In this document: positions 1-8,568 of the stretch, one piece after another | How the letters are laid out: every line of letters starts with the position of its first letter | Numbering within the stretch: position 1 is the stretch's first letter | DNA from: Leclercia sp. LSNIH1 | GTDB taxonomy: Bacteria; Pseudomonadota; Gammaproteobacteria; Enterobacterales; Enterobacteriaceae | Direction: 5' to 3' | NCBI RefSeq assembly: GCF_002902985.1 | Contig: NZ_CP026167.1 | Coordinates: 1,426,001-1,490,000 of the forward strand | Length of the DNA stretch: 64,000 nucleotides | Made by a program: the position numbers and the translations under genes | Notes under the pieces: generated by a model | The model's database searches: none | Told to the model about the DNA's origin: nothing | What the model saw: only the letters and a program-made list of their open reading frames with translations

Positions 1-284
<284 letters not shown>

Positions 285-612
285 CCAGATGAACGCCGGA
301 TCCACCTGCGATATCAATAAAACCCCGGCCCAGAATGCCGCAGCGGAGAAAAAGAGCAAGGACTTCACCAAATTCAAAGGCACTTACTCGGTGTTTGCCG
401 CGAACGGCCAGCGTCTCGGTAATCGGGTCATTGTCGTTAAGCCGCGCGAGGTTCGTTACAAAGGTCAACTGGTAGAGCTTCCGCGCGTGATTAATGGCGT
501 GCTGTTGTTCAGTGTCGACCTGACGCAATACTCAATCGCGGGTACACGCGGAAGCGAACTGGGTACCTGGCTGGATGACCGCACTAATACTGGCGGCACC
601 ATTGGCCATTAA
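285..612 (+). pseudogene. C-terminal fragment of an unrecognised protein, cut by IS5
   Basis: An open frame runs from the IS5 end to a stop at 610-612 and encodes about 105 residues including FTKFKGTYSVFAANGQRLGN, LPRVINGVLLFSVDLTQY and LGTWLDDRTNTGG. The natural start is not visible because the frame runs into IS5; the part before 285 is antisense IS5 sequence and not a real N-terminus. I do not recognise the family. No transmembrane segment or catalytic motif is evident. It is most simply the 3' remnant of an accessory or plasmid-type gene. Confidence 0.4.
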
Positions 613-757
613 TCATGAATCAGTATCCTGAGATGCATATATTTGTTTATTGGTGGATTATGCGTTTGTGATTGTTCGGTTGCTGTATAATGAAAAATCT
701 GAATGTCAGCTTCTGGCACAAAGCGGACATTACAGTTTTTCAGGGCTCTTTCTGCCG

Positions 758-1174
758 TCAGTTAGCCCAGTCTTCCAGAACCAGGCCAGGCACACGCTCA
801 AACTCTCGCACGTTGTTCGTCACCAGCACGGCGCCGGCGGCGATGGCATGCCCGGCGATCGCCGTATCGTTCGGACCGATTGGCGTCCCGGCCGCAGTCA
901 GTGCTGCCTTAATCTCCGTAGTTGCGTCCACCGCGGCGCGGTCCCAGGCGAGGATTGCATCAAGGCGGGCGCAGAATGCTTCGACAAGCATGCCGTGGCG
1001 GGGGGATGCCTTTTTTCCGATTGCACCGAAACGCATTTCGGCATAGGTAATGGCCGAAACCACGATTCGGTTATTCCGCAGCACTGCCTGCTCCAGCCGT
1101 TTAATGACAGCTTCGGGCTGCTCACGCATGATGAACGAGCAAATGTTGGTGTCCAGCATATAGGTCTTGATCAC
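758..1174 (-). CDS. vapC: VapC-family PIN-domain ribonuclease toxin
   Basis: The 138-residue protein has the PIN-domain acidic residues: MLDTNICSF (Asp near residue 8), YAEMRFGA (Glu near 46), GPNDTAIAGHA (Asp near 100) and LVTNNVREF at the C-terminal end. VapC toxins are Mg2+-dependent ribonucleases, typically cutting initiator tRNA or rRNA and so arresting translation. Length is typical (about 130-140). It overlaps the upstream vapB by 4 nt, the standard antitoxin-first arrangement. It lies among IS fragments, consistent with horizontal transfer. The family is secure; the RNA target is unknown. Confidence 0.9.
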   Translation of the reverse strand: MIKTYMLDTNICSFIMREQPEAVIKRLEQAVLRNNRIVVSAITYAEMRFGAIGKKASPRHGMLVEAFCARLDAILAWDRAAVDATTEIKAALTAAGTPIGPNDTAIAGHAIAAGAVLVTNNVREFERVPGLVLEDWAN

Positions 1175-1401
1175 AGGTCAAACCTTCCTTCATCGCTGAC
1201 GACGTCCCCACGCTCGGCCATAAAGTCCGAATCGGCTTTTTCGAGCTGAGTAAACGAACCCCATGTTGGGCGAACGGGACGAAGGATGATGCTGTCACCT
1301 TCCCGGACGATCTCCAGTTCGCTAACTCCCTCAAAATCCAGGTCACGGGGCAGACGAATGGCGCGATTATTGCCATTTTTGAAAATCGATACGGTTCTCA
1401 T
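1171..1401 (-). CDS. vapB: VapB-family (AbrB/SpoVT-like) antitoxin
   Basis: The 76-residue protein starts MRTVSIFKNGNNRAIRLPRD, the swapped-hairpin AbrB DNA-binding fold of VapB, followed by ILRPVRPTWGSF and a toxin-binding tail. I chose the start at 1401 because it places the canonical N-terminus there and GGAGAAAT lies just upstream; a longer reading begins at 1434 but adds unrelated sequence. VapB neutralises VapC and the complex normally represses its own promoter. The region upstream (1435-1500) contains repeats of the type GCATATG that could be the operator. Confidence 0.88.
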   Translation of the reverse strand: MRTVSIFKNGNNRAIRLPRDLDFEGVSELEIVREGDSIILRPVRPTWGSFTQLEKADSDFMAERGDVVSDEGRFDL

Positions 1402-1591
1402 AATATTTCTCCTGATTGGCTGCCTTTTAAGCATATGCTAAGTATATGTAGAGGTGAAGCATATGTATAGATGTGGCATCTTCTGAGTTATGAGGTGTGC
1501 ATATGTGAGACACGCAAAGCACGTCCCGCAAAGTAAACTGTCTGGAGAATGCCTGCGCTGAGTGTTTTTCGGGACGTTAAAATCAGAATGC

Positions 1592-1741
1592 TTCTACATC
1601 CGTAAACTCAACGATGTTGACTAGCTGAAGGTCATTCTTGAGGATTACATTCGGTACTACAACACGCGACGAATCAGCCTTAAATTTAACGGCCTCAGCC
1701 CGGTTGAATACCTCCTGAAGACCTACCCGCTGCGGCTTTAG
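1592..1741 (+). pseudogene. IS3-family transposase C-terminal remnant
   Basis: Translation gives FYIRKLNDVD, an in-frame stop, then LKVILEDYIRYYNTRRISLK followed by FNGLSPVEYLLKTYPLRL and a stop. This is the extreme C-terminus of an IS3-family OrfB integrase. Only about 50 codons remain and one is a stop, so it is an inactive fossil. No matching OrfA or terminal repeat was found next to it. Confidence 0.75.
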
Positions 1742-2299
1742 CCACGTTATCCTGATTTCACCTAGACGGTCTGATGTTGGCAAGGGCATTACGAGGCCTG
1801 ACGGCCCTCAGCAGTATTGATACCAGCCCTGTTGTTGCGGGGCGTTTCTGATGTTCCGGACACGGCCAGGCTGAAATGAACAGCATTCAAAATGAGCAAA
1901 AAGTGCTTCTCGTAAAAAATTTACAAATCTTTTTTGCAGGAAAACATGCCTCTAATTCGCAACAGGAAGCCCGGAGAGCGATTCTTCGTTACGCATAAGG
2001 CCAATTGTGTTTCAACAGTAAAAACTGTTTCTGAGGCCTTTGGTTGCGAATAGTGGGCTATTAACGCGTATTCCCGTAACGCTGAAAAGTCATGAATAGC
2101 TATGAATAGCAGTGACCTTGCAGGTAAACGTCAGGTTTATTACTATTCAGGCATCGATACTGACCGGAACCACTCAACACTGGTATGTTGATGGGGTATT
2201 GATGTCGGAGAGTAATCTCCCCCAGCCTAAGAGCGGGATATCCAAAGACACAGACCGGAACCCAACAAGAGTGGATAACATCGATGATCTACTCTGGTG
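1742..2299. other. Gap with no confident gene
   Basis: About 550 bp between the IS3 remnant and the next gene. A 35-codon frame at 1946-2053 (plus strand, MPLIRNRKPGERFFVTHKAN onward) has an AGGAAAAC ribosome-site-like sequence before its ATG and could be a small gene or a fragment; I do not recognise it. A 62-codon frame at 2112-2300 has no clear ribosome-binding site. The stretch looks like decayed mobile DNA. Confidence 0.4.
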
Positions 2300-2325
2300 A
2301 AAAGGCGCTGATATCAGCGCCTTTT
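2300..2325. terminator. Perfect palindromic terminator, bidirectional
   Basis: A 24-bp perfect palindrome (AAAGGCGCTGAT and its complement) is flanked by A and T runs, giving an intrinsic terminator in both directions. On the minus strand it overlaps the stop codon of the gene at 2314-2829. Confidence 0.7.
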
Positions 2326-2829
2326 TGCTTTTCTGGACGTGTAAACCGTCTGTCCATTCAGTCGCAGATGTGCGACATATGCAAATTTCATGGGCCTACT
2401 CTTTGGTATGGAGTGTCGTCCCCACTGATTGACTTCATAAGCTGATACAACATAAAGCTTTAAGCCGTTCGGGTGACCGTTGTCCTTACGCAAGTCAAAG
2501 AAGATCGCATAGTCATTAACCTCCATATAATGATACATCTCATTGTTTCCCTTATTGATATGGGGAACAACGTAGGAGGTCAGCAGATTTGTTGAAAGCA
2601 TCTGCGGCAGGTTAAGGCTGGCAGCATATCTGTCAGCACAGAAAAATCGATCCGGTGGAATTTCCGGTCCGTTTCCTTTCTGGTCAGAAAAGACATGATT
2701 GCTGTAGTTGATTGTTATCTGTACGGGGTCAGGGATATTGGCGATTTCTGCCATAAACGTCAAAGGCGCGAGGTGCTTCATACAGTAGCTTTTTCCATTA
2801 AAGGAAAGATTTTTATGTGCGCCTTTCAC
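2314..2829 (-). CDS. Unrecognised 171-residue protein
   Basis: GTG start at 2829 preceded by AAGGGATAACA, a reasonable ribosome-binding site. The protein has segments NLSFNGKSYCMKHLAPLTFM, IPPDRFFCADRYAASLNLPQ, EMYHYMEVNDYAIFFDLRKD and a basic C-terminus ending TSRKAKRR. There is no signal peptide or membrane segment. I do not recognise the family. It is followed immediately by the palindromic terminator at 2300-2325, which supports it being an expressed gene. Composition is lower in GC than the core genes, so it is probably acquired cargo. Confidence 0.5.
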   Translation of the reverse strand: MKGAHKNLSFNGKSYCMKHLAPLTFMAEIANIPDPVQITINYSNHVFSDQKGNGPEIPPDRFFCADRYAASLNLPQMLSTNLLTSYVVPHINKGNNEMYHYMEVNDYAIFFDLRKDNGHPNGLKLYVVSAYEVNQWGRHSIPKSRPMKFAYVAHLRLNGQTVYTSRKAKRR

Positions 2830-2977
2830 TGTTATCCCTTACGAATCCAATGGAGCGGGAATTGTATCACAACCCCATGCGGGGCAGATGCGCCCGAGAT
2901 GTAAAAGATGTGCATAGAGTACGCGCATGGCCGGCCTCACTGGCTGGTATCCTGAAGAGGCCAACCATGGTTACTAT

Positions 2978-4020
2978 GTCTCCCGCTGGGGTAACGGACG
3001 TGGCCGCCTGCTGTTCACCTGGATAGTCTTGCTCGGTGCCGCTGTCGCTGCGTTGTTTGCCAATGACGGCGCCGCGCTGATCCTGACGCCGATTGTGATT
3101 GCGATGCTGCTCGCACTGGGGTTCAGCCAGGGCACGACACTGGCCTTTGTCATGGCCGCAGGATTTATTGCAGATACGGCCAGCCTGCCACTCATTGTGT
3201 CTAACCTGGTTAATATCGTCTCGGCGGACTTCTTCGGTCTGGGCTTTACGCAGTACGCCTCCGTTATGATCCCCGTGGATGCGGCAGCGATTGCGGCCAC
3301 GCTGACCATGCTGCATCTCTTCTTCCGCAGGGATATTCCGGCAACGTATGACGTTTCGCTGCAGAAGACGCCTGCCAGCGCGATCAAGGATCCGGCAACC
3401 TTCAGGGCGGGCTGGATTGTCCTGTTATTGCTGCTTGTCGGTTTCTTTGTTCTGGAGCCGCTGGGGATCCCGGTCAGTGCGATAGCGGCGGCTGGAGCAG
3501 CAGTGCTGTTTGTGGTGGCGAAAAGAGGCCATGCCATCAACACCGGGAAAGTCCTGCGCGGTGCGCCATGGCAGATCGTTATTTTCTCGCTGGGCATGTA
3601 TCTCGTGGTCTATGGCCTGCGCAATGCAGGGCTCACGGAGTACCTGTCTGGCGTGCTGAATCTGCTGGCAGACAAGGGGCTATGGGCAGCGACGTTCGGC
3701 ACCGGCTTCCTGACGGCATTTCTCTCATCAGTGATGAACAATATGCCGACGGTACTGATTGGCGCGCTGTCGTTTGACGGGAGTACGGCGACCGGCGTCG
3801 TCAAAGAGGCAATGATTTATGCCAATGTGATAGCTGCGATTTAGGCCCGAAAATCACCCCGATTGGCAGTCTGGCAACCCTGTTCTGGCTGCATGTGCTT
3901 GCCCAGAAAAATATAAAGATTACCTGGGGATATTACTTCCGTACCGGCATTGTTATGACTGTGCCGGTGCTGTTTGTCACTCTGGCCGCGCTGGCGTGGC
4001 GGCTCTCTGTCACTTTGTAA
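2978..4020 (+). pseudogene. arsB: arsB, arsenite efflux pump: 5'-truncated and frameshifted
   Basis: From [20 protein letters not shown] to the end, the sequence is a close match to ArsB (normally about 429 residues), the inner-membrane arsenite/antimonite efflux carrier. Two lesions are visible. The first roughly 75-80 residues are missing and replaced by an unrelated 17-codon lead-in (the open frame now begins at 2927). Around 3830-3836 one base is missing where [20 protein letters not shown] is expected, giving ANVIAAI then a stop at 3842-3844; the downstream part continues in another frame to [13 protein letters not shown] at 4020. No arsR, arsA or arsD is present, so the efflux function is almost certainly lost. 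Confidence 0.9.
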
Positions 4021-4032
4021 TGAGATACTGAT

Positions 4033-4458
4033 ATGAGCAACATTACCATCTATCACAACCCGGCCTGTGGCACTTCACGCAACACGCTGGAGATGATCCG
4101 TAACAGCGGCAACGAACCGACTATAATTTATTATCTTGATACGCCCCCGACCCGCGATGAGCTTATTAAACTTATTTCAGATATGGGAATTACGGTGCGT
4201 GCATTGCTGCGTAAGAATGTTGAGCGTTATGAGCAACTGGGACTTGCAGAAGACAGGTTTACCGATGAGCAATTGATAGAATTAATGCTGCAGCATCCAA
4301 TTCTTATCAACCGGCCAATTGTTGTCACACCTGCAGTAACGCGCCTGTGCAGACCTTCAGAGGTGGTGCTGGAAATTATTCCGGAACCTCAGCAGGGTGC
4401 ATTCACGAAAGAAGATGGCGAAAAGGTTATTGATGAAGCAGGGAAGCGGGTGAAGTAA
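4033..4458 (+). CDS. arsC: ArsC glutaredoxin-dependent arsenate reductase
   Basis: The 141-residue protein (family length about 141) begins MSNITIYHNPACGTSRNTLE with the catalytic Cys12 in NPACGTSRN. RPIVVTPAVTRLCRPSE supplies the arsenate-binding arginines. ArsC reduces arsenate to arsenite using glutathione and glutaredoxin in the cytoplasm; the product must then be exported by ArsB. Here the upstream arsB is broken, so an intact ArsC would produce arsenite without the paired pump unless another copy exists elsewhere. It starts 12 nt after the arsB stop, the usual operon spacing. Confidence 0.93.
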   Translation: MSNITIYHNPACGTSRNTLEMIRNSGNEPTIIYYLDTPPTRDELIKLISDMGITVRALLRKNVERYEQLGLAEDRFTDEQLIELMLQHPILINRPIVVTPAVTRLCRPSEVVLEIIPEPQQGAFTKEDGEKVIDEAGKRVK

Positions 4459-4507
4459 TAAGCAACGAAATGGATAATTCGATTGTGGAACACGTTATTT
4501 AGCTTTA

Positions 4508-4549
4508 ACAGCAAACAAAAAAGAGCCCATGTATTCCATGGACTCTTTC
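4508..4549 (+). terminator. Likely terminator after arsC
   Basis: AAGAGCCCATG and its near-complement CCATGGACTCTTT form a stem with a short loop about 50 nt after the arsC stop, followed by T residues. It has one mismatch in the stem. Confidence 0.5.
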
Positions 4550-4807
4550 TGAGATGCCTCGATTATTCTGTCCAACTTTTGGGGGGCAGTACAAGGCGGG
4601 GCTTTCCACTTCCCGTCCCATGCATGAGACGGTCAGTCTCAAGCACCCACGGCCACTCTAACGAACCCTCATAAGAAAACCTTATCCAGCTCACACTTCT
4701 ACGAGTCTGCTCGTAAACTTTTTCACTTCTGCAATGCCCCTTTTCCCGCTCAGGAGCGTGATATTCATCACGTTAGGCCAGCGGATAATCGTTATTCAGC
4801 GCAATTA
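4550..4807. other. Intergenic stretch before the DgaEF-type operon
   Basis: No gene with a plausible start and codon use is visible. This is the junction between the accessory block on the left and the metabolic operon on the right; no insertion-sequence end was identified with confidence. Confidence 0.4.
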
Positions 4808-4856
4808 TGTGGCACAGATCACTGGTGCCGCTCTCCTTTCCACTTCGAAGTGGAAA
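4808..4856 (+). promoter_or_regulatory. CRP-like site and 20-bp palindrome upstream of the operon
   Basis: TGTGG-CACAGA-TCACT at 4808-4823 resembles a CRP site (one mismatch in each half). A perfect 20-bp palindrome TTTCCACTTCGAAGTGGAAA lies at 4837-4856, about 70 bp before the first gene. The palindrome could be an operator for the operon's PRD regulator or an RNA hairpin. Both assignments are inferred from sequence form only. Confidence 0.4.
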
Positions 4857-4924
4857 ACAACTCGCTACAAACCCGCAACAGCCAGCGTTAGTTTTATCCC
4901 AGAGCCAATAACGGGGTAAGACGA

Positions 4925-5263
4925 GTGATTAACGGAACGGTAATAAACGACACTGGAGACCAGGCGGCGCAAACTGAACAGTTGGCCGACACCATGCTCA
5001 GGCAGACTTTCGCCCTGCTTAGTCATCACCACATTATCCCCAATGCCGTTCAGGAGCAGATGCTGACCTCCCACGTTCGTGCCATGGCGCACCGGTCGGT
5101 AACCGGCGAGCCGTTGCCGGAGGTCGAGGCTGACCTGTTTGACGAAATTTCACCAGAATCCATGCGGCTTGCCCGTGAAGTGGTGGCGCAGTTTGGCAAT
5201 CTTCCTGATGAAGAAGCCTGGCTGCTCTCCGTTCACTTCGAAGTCGCCAAAGACAACCTTTAA
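4925..5263 (+). CDS. Stand-alone PRD-domain protein
   Basis: The 112-residue protein starts at GTG 4925 with GGGGTAAG upstream. It reads as a single PTS-regulation domain: LADTMLRQTFALLSHHHIIP, then MLTSHVRAMAHRSVTGEPLP with the conserved His, and EEAWLLSVHFEVAKDNL. PRD modules are phosphorylated on histidine by HPr or EII proteins and normally belong to multi-domain regulators. Here one stands alone at the head of the operon, 10 bp from the SFCGS gene. It may be a small sensor or partner of the regulator at 11618. Domain assignment is fairly sure; the role is inferred. Confidence 0.7.
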   Translation: MINGTVINDTGDQAAQTEQLADTMLRQTFALLSHHHIIPNAVQEQMLTSHVRAMAHRSVTGEPLPEVEADLFDEISPESMRLAREVVAQFGNLPDEEAWLLSVHFEVAKDNL

Positions 5264-5273
5264 GGAGCACATC

Positions 5274-5636
5274 ATGGAACAAATTACAGTGGTCATCGGC
5301 GATCGCCTGGGTAAAGGCCAGAAGGTTGCAGCAGGCGTTGAAAAAGCGGGTGGCCGCGCGGTCGTAGTACCGGGCATGGCGGCAGATATGAAGCTGGGCG
5401 ACGTGATGAAGGCGGAGAACGCCACCTTCGGTATCTCCTTCTGCGGCAGCGGCGGCGCGGGTGCTATCACCGCCCAGACCAAATATGGCTATAAAGCGAA
5501 GTACGGCATGCGCTCGGTCGATGAAGGCGTTACCGCCATCAACGAAGGCTGCAACGTGCTCGGCTTTGGCTTTATGGATAAAGAAGAGCTGGGCGAGCGT
5601 CTGGTTCAGGCGTGGCAGAAGAAGCACGGCGCATAA
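5274..5636 (+). CDS. Glycine-rich SFCGS family protein (DUF2620, YhfU-like)
   Basis: The 120-residue protein starts at ATG 5274 after AAGGAGCACATC; a longer upstream frame lacks support. It carries the signature FGISFCGSGGAGAITAQTKY at about residues 42-61, which names the family, plus IGDRLGKGQKVAAGVEKAGG at the N-terminus. The fold is related to PTS EIIB-like or nucleotide-binding proteins and the Cys of SFCGS is invariant in the family, but no activity is established. It is always found next to DUF4310-4312 genes in operons of this type, which suggests a cytoplasmic subunit of a transporter. The family name is secure, the function inferred. Confidence 0.85.
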   Translation: MEQITVVIGDRLGKGQKVAAGVEKAGGRAVVVPGMAADMKLGDVMKAENATFGISFCGSGGAGAITAQTKYGYKAKYGMRSVDEGVTAINEGCNVLGFGFMDKEELGERLVQAWQKKHGA

Positions 5637-5638
5637 GC

Positions 5639-5938
5639 ATGAAAGAACAGTTCACCACCACGGTGAGAGTGAAGGGCAAAGGCGACGCCAAAGCGCGCGC
5701 CTTTGCCGACGCGCTGAACCATGTTCAGGCCGCGGTGATGAAAGCATCGCCGCATATCTTACTGCGTATTGAGCCACAGGATGTGCAGGTTGTTCAGGCG
5801 CAAGAAGCGGTGCGTAAAGAGGCGTTTCTGTTCTTCTTTTTGCGCCGGGAAAGACGCACCTACAGCGTGGAGCTGGACGTGACCGTCAACGTGACTGCCA
5901 TCAATCTGGACCAGGTGGACTTTGTCACGCAACGCTGA
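5639..5938 (+). CDS. DUF4312 family protein
   Basis: The 99-residue cytoplasmic protein starts at ATG 5639, two bases after the preceding stop, so it is translationally coupled. It begins MKEQFTTTVRVKGKGDAKAR and ends AINLDQVDFVTQR, with no membrane segment; FLFFFLRRERR near the middle is a short hydrophobic/basic stretch. It matches the family that co-occurs with DUF4310 and DUF4311. Probably a soluble subunit of the putative transporter; no biochemical role is known. Confidence 0.8.
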   Translation: MKEQFTTTVRVKGKGDAKARAFADALNHVQAAVMKASPHILLRIEPQDVQVVQAQEAVRKEAFLFFFLRRERRTYSVELDVTVNVTAINLDQVDFVTQR

Positions 5939-5960
5939 TTCTTACTAATAGGGCAGACGA

Positions 5961-6737
5961 ATGTTCCTGATAATTTTAATAAAATCGCTCATCATCGGCG
6001 GCCTGGTTGGCGTCGGCGTTGGGGCCGGGGCTGCACGCATGTTTCATGCGCCTACCACACAGGGTATGGGCGCGTTTCGTACGTTGGGGGAGCTGAACTC
6101 CTGCGAGGGGGATCCCGCGTCCCACTTCTCCTTTGGGTTAGGCTTCTTCTTTAACGCCTGGGCCTCGTCGGTTGCGGCGGGTTCCTTCACCCAGGACGTT
6201 GACCACCGCATCATCCCGAACTGGGGTGCCGCAGCGCTGATGATCAAAAACCGCAACGTCGGCGAGACGCTGCACGATCCCCGCAAAATGGCGATCGCCT
6301 GCGGCGTGATCGGCATGATTGTCGTCACCTTCCTGAACCTCACCGCCTCCTCCGTTCCGGCTGCGTTGCAGGTCACCGCCGTTAAGGTGCTGGTACCGGC
6401 GGCAAACCTGCTGGTCAACACCGTGATGCCGGTGATCTTCTGGCTGGCGGCCATCGACGCGGGTAAAAAATCGGGCTTCTGGGCCACCGTCTTTGGCGGC
6501 GCGGCGCAGCTGATTATGGGTAACGCCGTGCCGGGTCTGGTGCTGGGGATCCTGATCGGTAAAGGGGTGGAAGAGAGCGGCTGGAACCACGTCACCAAAG
6601 TGATGATGGCGGCCATCGTTCTGCTCTTCGTGCTGAGCGGCTTCTTCCGCGGCTTCGACATGAAGATGATCGAATCCTTCCATCTGACCGTGCCGAACTG
6701 GCTCGACATGATCCACAACTCGCTCAGCGGCAAGTAA
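5961..6737 (+). CDS. DUF4311 family membrane protein, putative transporter subunit
   Basis: The 258-residue protein has hydrophobic segments near residues 3-25 (FLIILIKSLIIGGLVGVGVG), 110-130 (IACGVIGMIVVTFLNLTASS), 140-165, 180-200 and 215-235, giving a polytopic inner-membrane protein. Motifs EGDPASHFSFGLGFFFNAWA and QDVDHRIIPNWGAAALMIKN are characteristic of the family. It is followed 13 bp later by DUF4310. The two membrane proteins with two small soluble partners look like one uptake system, but no substrate has been shown. Confidence 0.82.
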   Translation: MFLIILIKSLIIGGLVGVGVGAGAARMFHAPTTQGMGAFRTLGELNSCEGDPASHFSFGLGFFFNAWASSVAAGSFTQDVDHRIIPNWGAAALMIKNRNVGETLHDPRKMAIACGVIGMIVVTFLNLTASSVPAALQVTAVKVLVPAANLLVNTVMPVIFWLAAIDAGKKSGFWATVFGGAAQLIMGNAVPGLVLGILIGKGVEESGWNHVTKVMMAAIVLLFVLSGFFRGFDMKMIESFHLTVPNWLDMIHNSLSGK

Positions 6738-6750
6738 CAGGAGCCTCTAA

Positions 6751-7392
6751 ATGGAACAGAATAAAGGTTTTTGGTATGCCGACTGGTCGTTCCCGATCTT
6801 TGTTGGCCTGCTCTCCTCCGGCGTCTTCGCCGGGACGCACATGTACTACCTCTACGGCATCGGCGCCTTTAACGAAGTGGCCTTCGTGGCGATGCTGAAA
6901 GCGGGCATCGATACCGGTGCCTACGGCGCGGTGGCGGCGTTCGGCGCCAGCTTCCTGTTCGCCCGTATTATCGAAGGTTCCCTGGTGGGGATCCTGGATA
7001 TCGGCGGGGCGATCCAGACCGGCGTCGGCTTAGGCGTGCCGGCGCTGCTGCTGGGGGCGGGCATCATGTTCCCGGTGACCAACTTTATCGCCTCGCTGGC
7101 AACCGGCCTGGTGATTGGCCTGGCGATTGGCTACGTCATCATCCTGGCGCGTAAATTCACCATCAATCAGAGCAACTCCACCTATGGGGCAGACGTGATG
7201 ATGGGCGCGGGTAACGCCTCCGGCCGCTTCCTCGGGCCGTTGATTATCCTCAGCGCGATGACCGCCTCGATCCCAATCGGCATCGGTTCCCTGCTGGGCG
7301 CGCTGCTGTTCTATATCTGGCAGAAGCCGATTACCGGTGGCGCCATCCTCGGCGCAATGCTTTTGGGCTGGCTGTTCCCGGTCGCCCTTTAA
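6751..7392 (+). CDS. DUF4310 family membrane protein, putative transporter subunit
   Basis: The 213-residue protein is strongly hydrophobic with about six or seven membrane segments, for example FPIFVGLLSSGVFAGTHMYY, ALLLGAGIMFPVTNFIASLA and GLVIGLAIGYVIILARKF. GADVMMGAGNASGRFLGPLI is a conserved glycine-rich loop. AGGAG precedes the ATG at 6751. It pairs with the DUF4311 gene immediately upstream. The overall arrangement resembles two-membrane-subunit permeases such as mannose-type PTS EIIC/EIID, but no PTS phosphorylation module is encoded with it, so it may be a distinct transporter. Confidence 0.82.
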   Translation: MEQNKGFWYADWSFPIFVGLLSSGVFAGTHMYYLYGIGAFNEVAFVAMLKAGIDTGAYGAVAAFGASFLFARIIEGSLVGILDIGGAIQTGVGLGVPALLLGAGIMFPVTNFIASLATGLVIGLAIGYVIILARKFTINQSNSTYGADVMMGAGNASGRFLGPLIILSAMTASIPIGIGSLLGALLFYIWQKPITGGAILGAMLLGWLFPVAL

Positions 7393-7434
7393 TACCCGCG
7401 GGCGCTCCGGCGCCCGTCTTCTCAGGAGAACCCC

Positions 7435-8568
7435 ATGTTTGATTTACTCCTGCGCCGTGCGCGCCTCACCGACGATACCCTGACCGATATCGCCATTCAG
7501 GACGGGAAGATCGCGGCGGTTGGCGACATCACCGACCCCGCACAGCACACCGTTGAGCTCAACGGTGACACCTGGGTCAGCGCAGGCTGGATTGACTCCC
7601 ACGTTCACTGCTACCCGAACTCGCCGATTTACCACGACGAGCCGGACAGCGTCGGCATCGCCACCGGCGTCACCACCGTGGTGGACGCGGGCAGCACCGG
7701 CGCGGACGACGTGGACGATTTCTACGCCATCACCCGCAAGGCCACAACCGAGGTCTTTGCCCTGCTGAACATCTCCCGCGTGGGGCTGATAGCCCAGAAC
7801 GAGCTGGCAAACATGGCCAATATCGACGCCGACGCGGTAAAGCAGGCGGTGAAGCGCCACCCTGATTTTATCGTCGGCCTGAAAGCGCGCATGAGCAGCA
7901 GCGTGGTGGGCGAGAATGGCATTACGCCGCTGGAACGTGCGAAGGCCATCCAGAGAGAGAACGGCGATCTGCCGCTGATGGTACACATTGGCAACAACCC
8001 GCCAAACCTCGACGAAATCGCCGAACTGCTGAGTTCAGGCGACATCATCACCCACTGCTACAACGGCAAACCGAACCGCATTCTGACCCCCTCCGGGGAG
8101 CTGCGCGCCTCCATCACCTCCGCCCTGAAGCGCGGCGTGCGCCTCGACGTGGGCCACGGCACCGCGAGCTTCAGCTTTGAGGTGGCAAAACGCGCCATCG
8201 CGATGGGCATTCTGCCGCACACCATCAGCTCGGATATCTACTGCCGCAACCGCCTTAACGGCCCGGTCGGCTCGCTGGCGAGCGTAATGTCAAAATTCCT
8301 CGCCATCGGCATGTCGCTGCCGCAGGTGATTGAGTGCGTCACCGCCAACGCCGCCGACGGCCTGCGCCTGACGCGCAAAGGCCGCATTCAGCCGGGTCTC
8401 GACGCCGACCTGACGCTCTTCACCCTTAAGCGCCAGCCAACGCTGCTGGTGGATGCCGAAAACGACAGCCTGCAGGCTGAACACATTCTGGTGCCGCTTG
8501 CCGCGATCCGCGCGGGCAAGGGCTACATGACCGAACAAGGGAGCACGGAACATGCCTTCAATTTTTGA
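7435..8568 (+). CDS. Amidohydrolase/deacetylase family metallohydrolase
   Basis: The 377-residue protein has the amidohydrolase metal ligands in order: WIDSHVHCY (HxH, near residue 54), VGLKARMS (bridging lysine, near 146), LMVHIGNN, ITHCYNGKPN, VGHGTASFSF and ISSDIY (Asp). Such enzymes hydrolyse amide or acetyl groups on amino sugars or amino-acid derivatives using one or two metals. The start at 7435 follows CAGGAGAACCCC. Position before DgaE-like and DgaF-like genes suggests deacylation of an N-acylated amino-sugar acid before elimination. It overlaps the next gene by 17 bp. Confidence 0.85.
   Translation: MFDLLLRRARLTDDTLTDIAIQDGKIAAVGDITDPAQHTVELNGDTWVSAGWIDSHVHCYPNSPIYHDEPDSVGIATGVTTVVDAGSTGADDVDDFYAITRKATTEVFALLNISRVGLIAQNELANMANIDADAVKQAVKRHPDFIVGLKARMSSSVVGENGITPLERAKAIQRENGDLPLMVHIGNNPPNLDEIAELLSSGDIITHCYNGKPNRILTPSGELRASITSALKRGVRLDVGHGTASFSFEVAKRAIAMGILPHTISSDIYCRNRLNGPVGSLASVMSKFLAIGMSLPQVIECVTANAADGLRLTRKGRIQPGLDADLTLFTLKRQPTLLVDAENDSLQAEHILVPLAAIRAGKGYMTEQGSTEHAFNF

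Noticed and set aside
4808..4826. Possible sigma-54 promoter (TGGCAC...GGTGC)
   Set aside because: The spacing between GG and GC elements is about 14 rather than 10 bp, and the operon's regulator has no sigma-54 interaction domain visible. A CRP-like site explains the same bases better.
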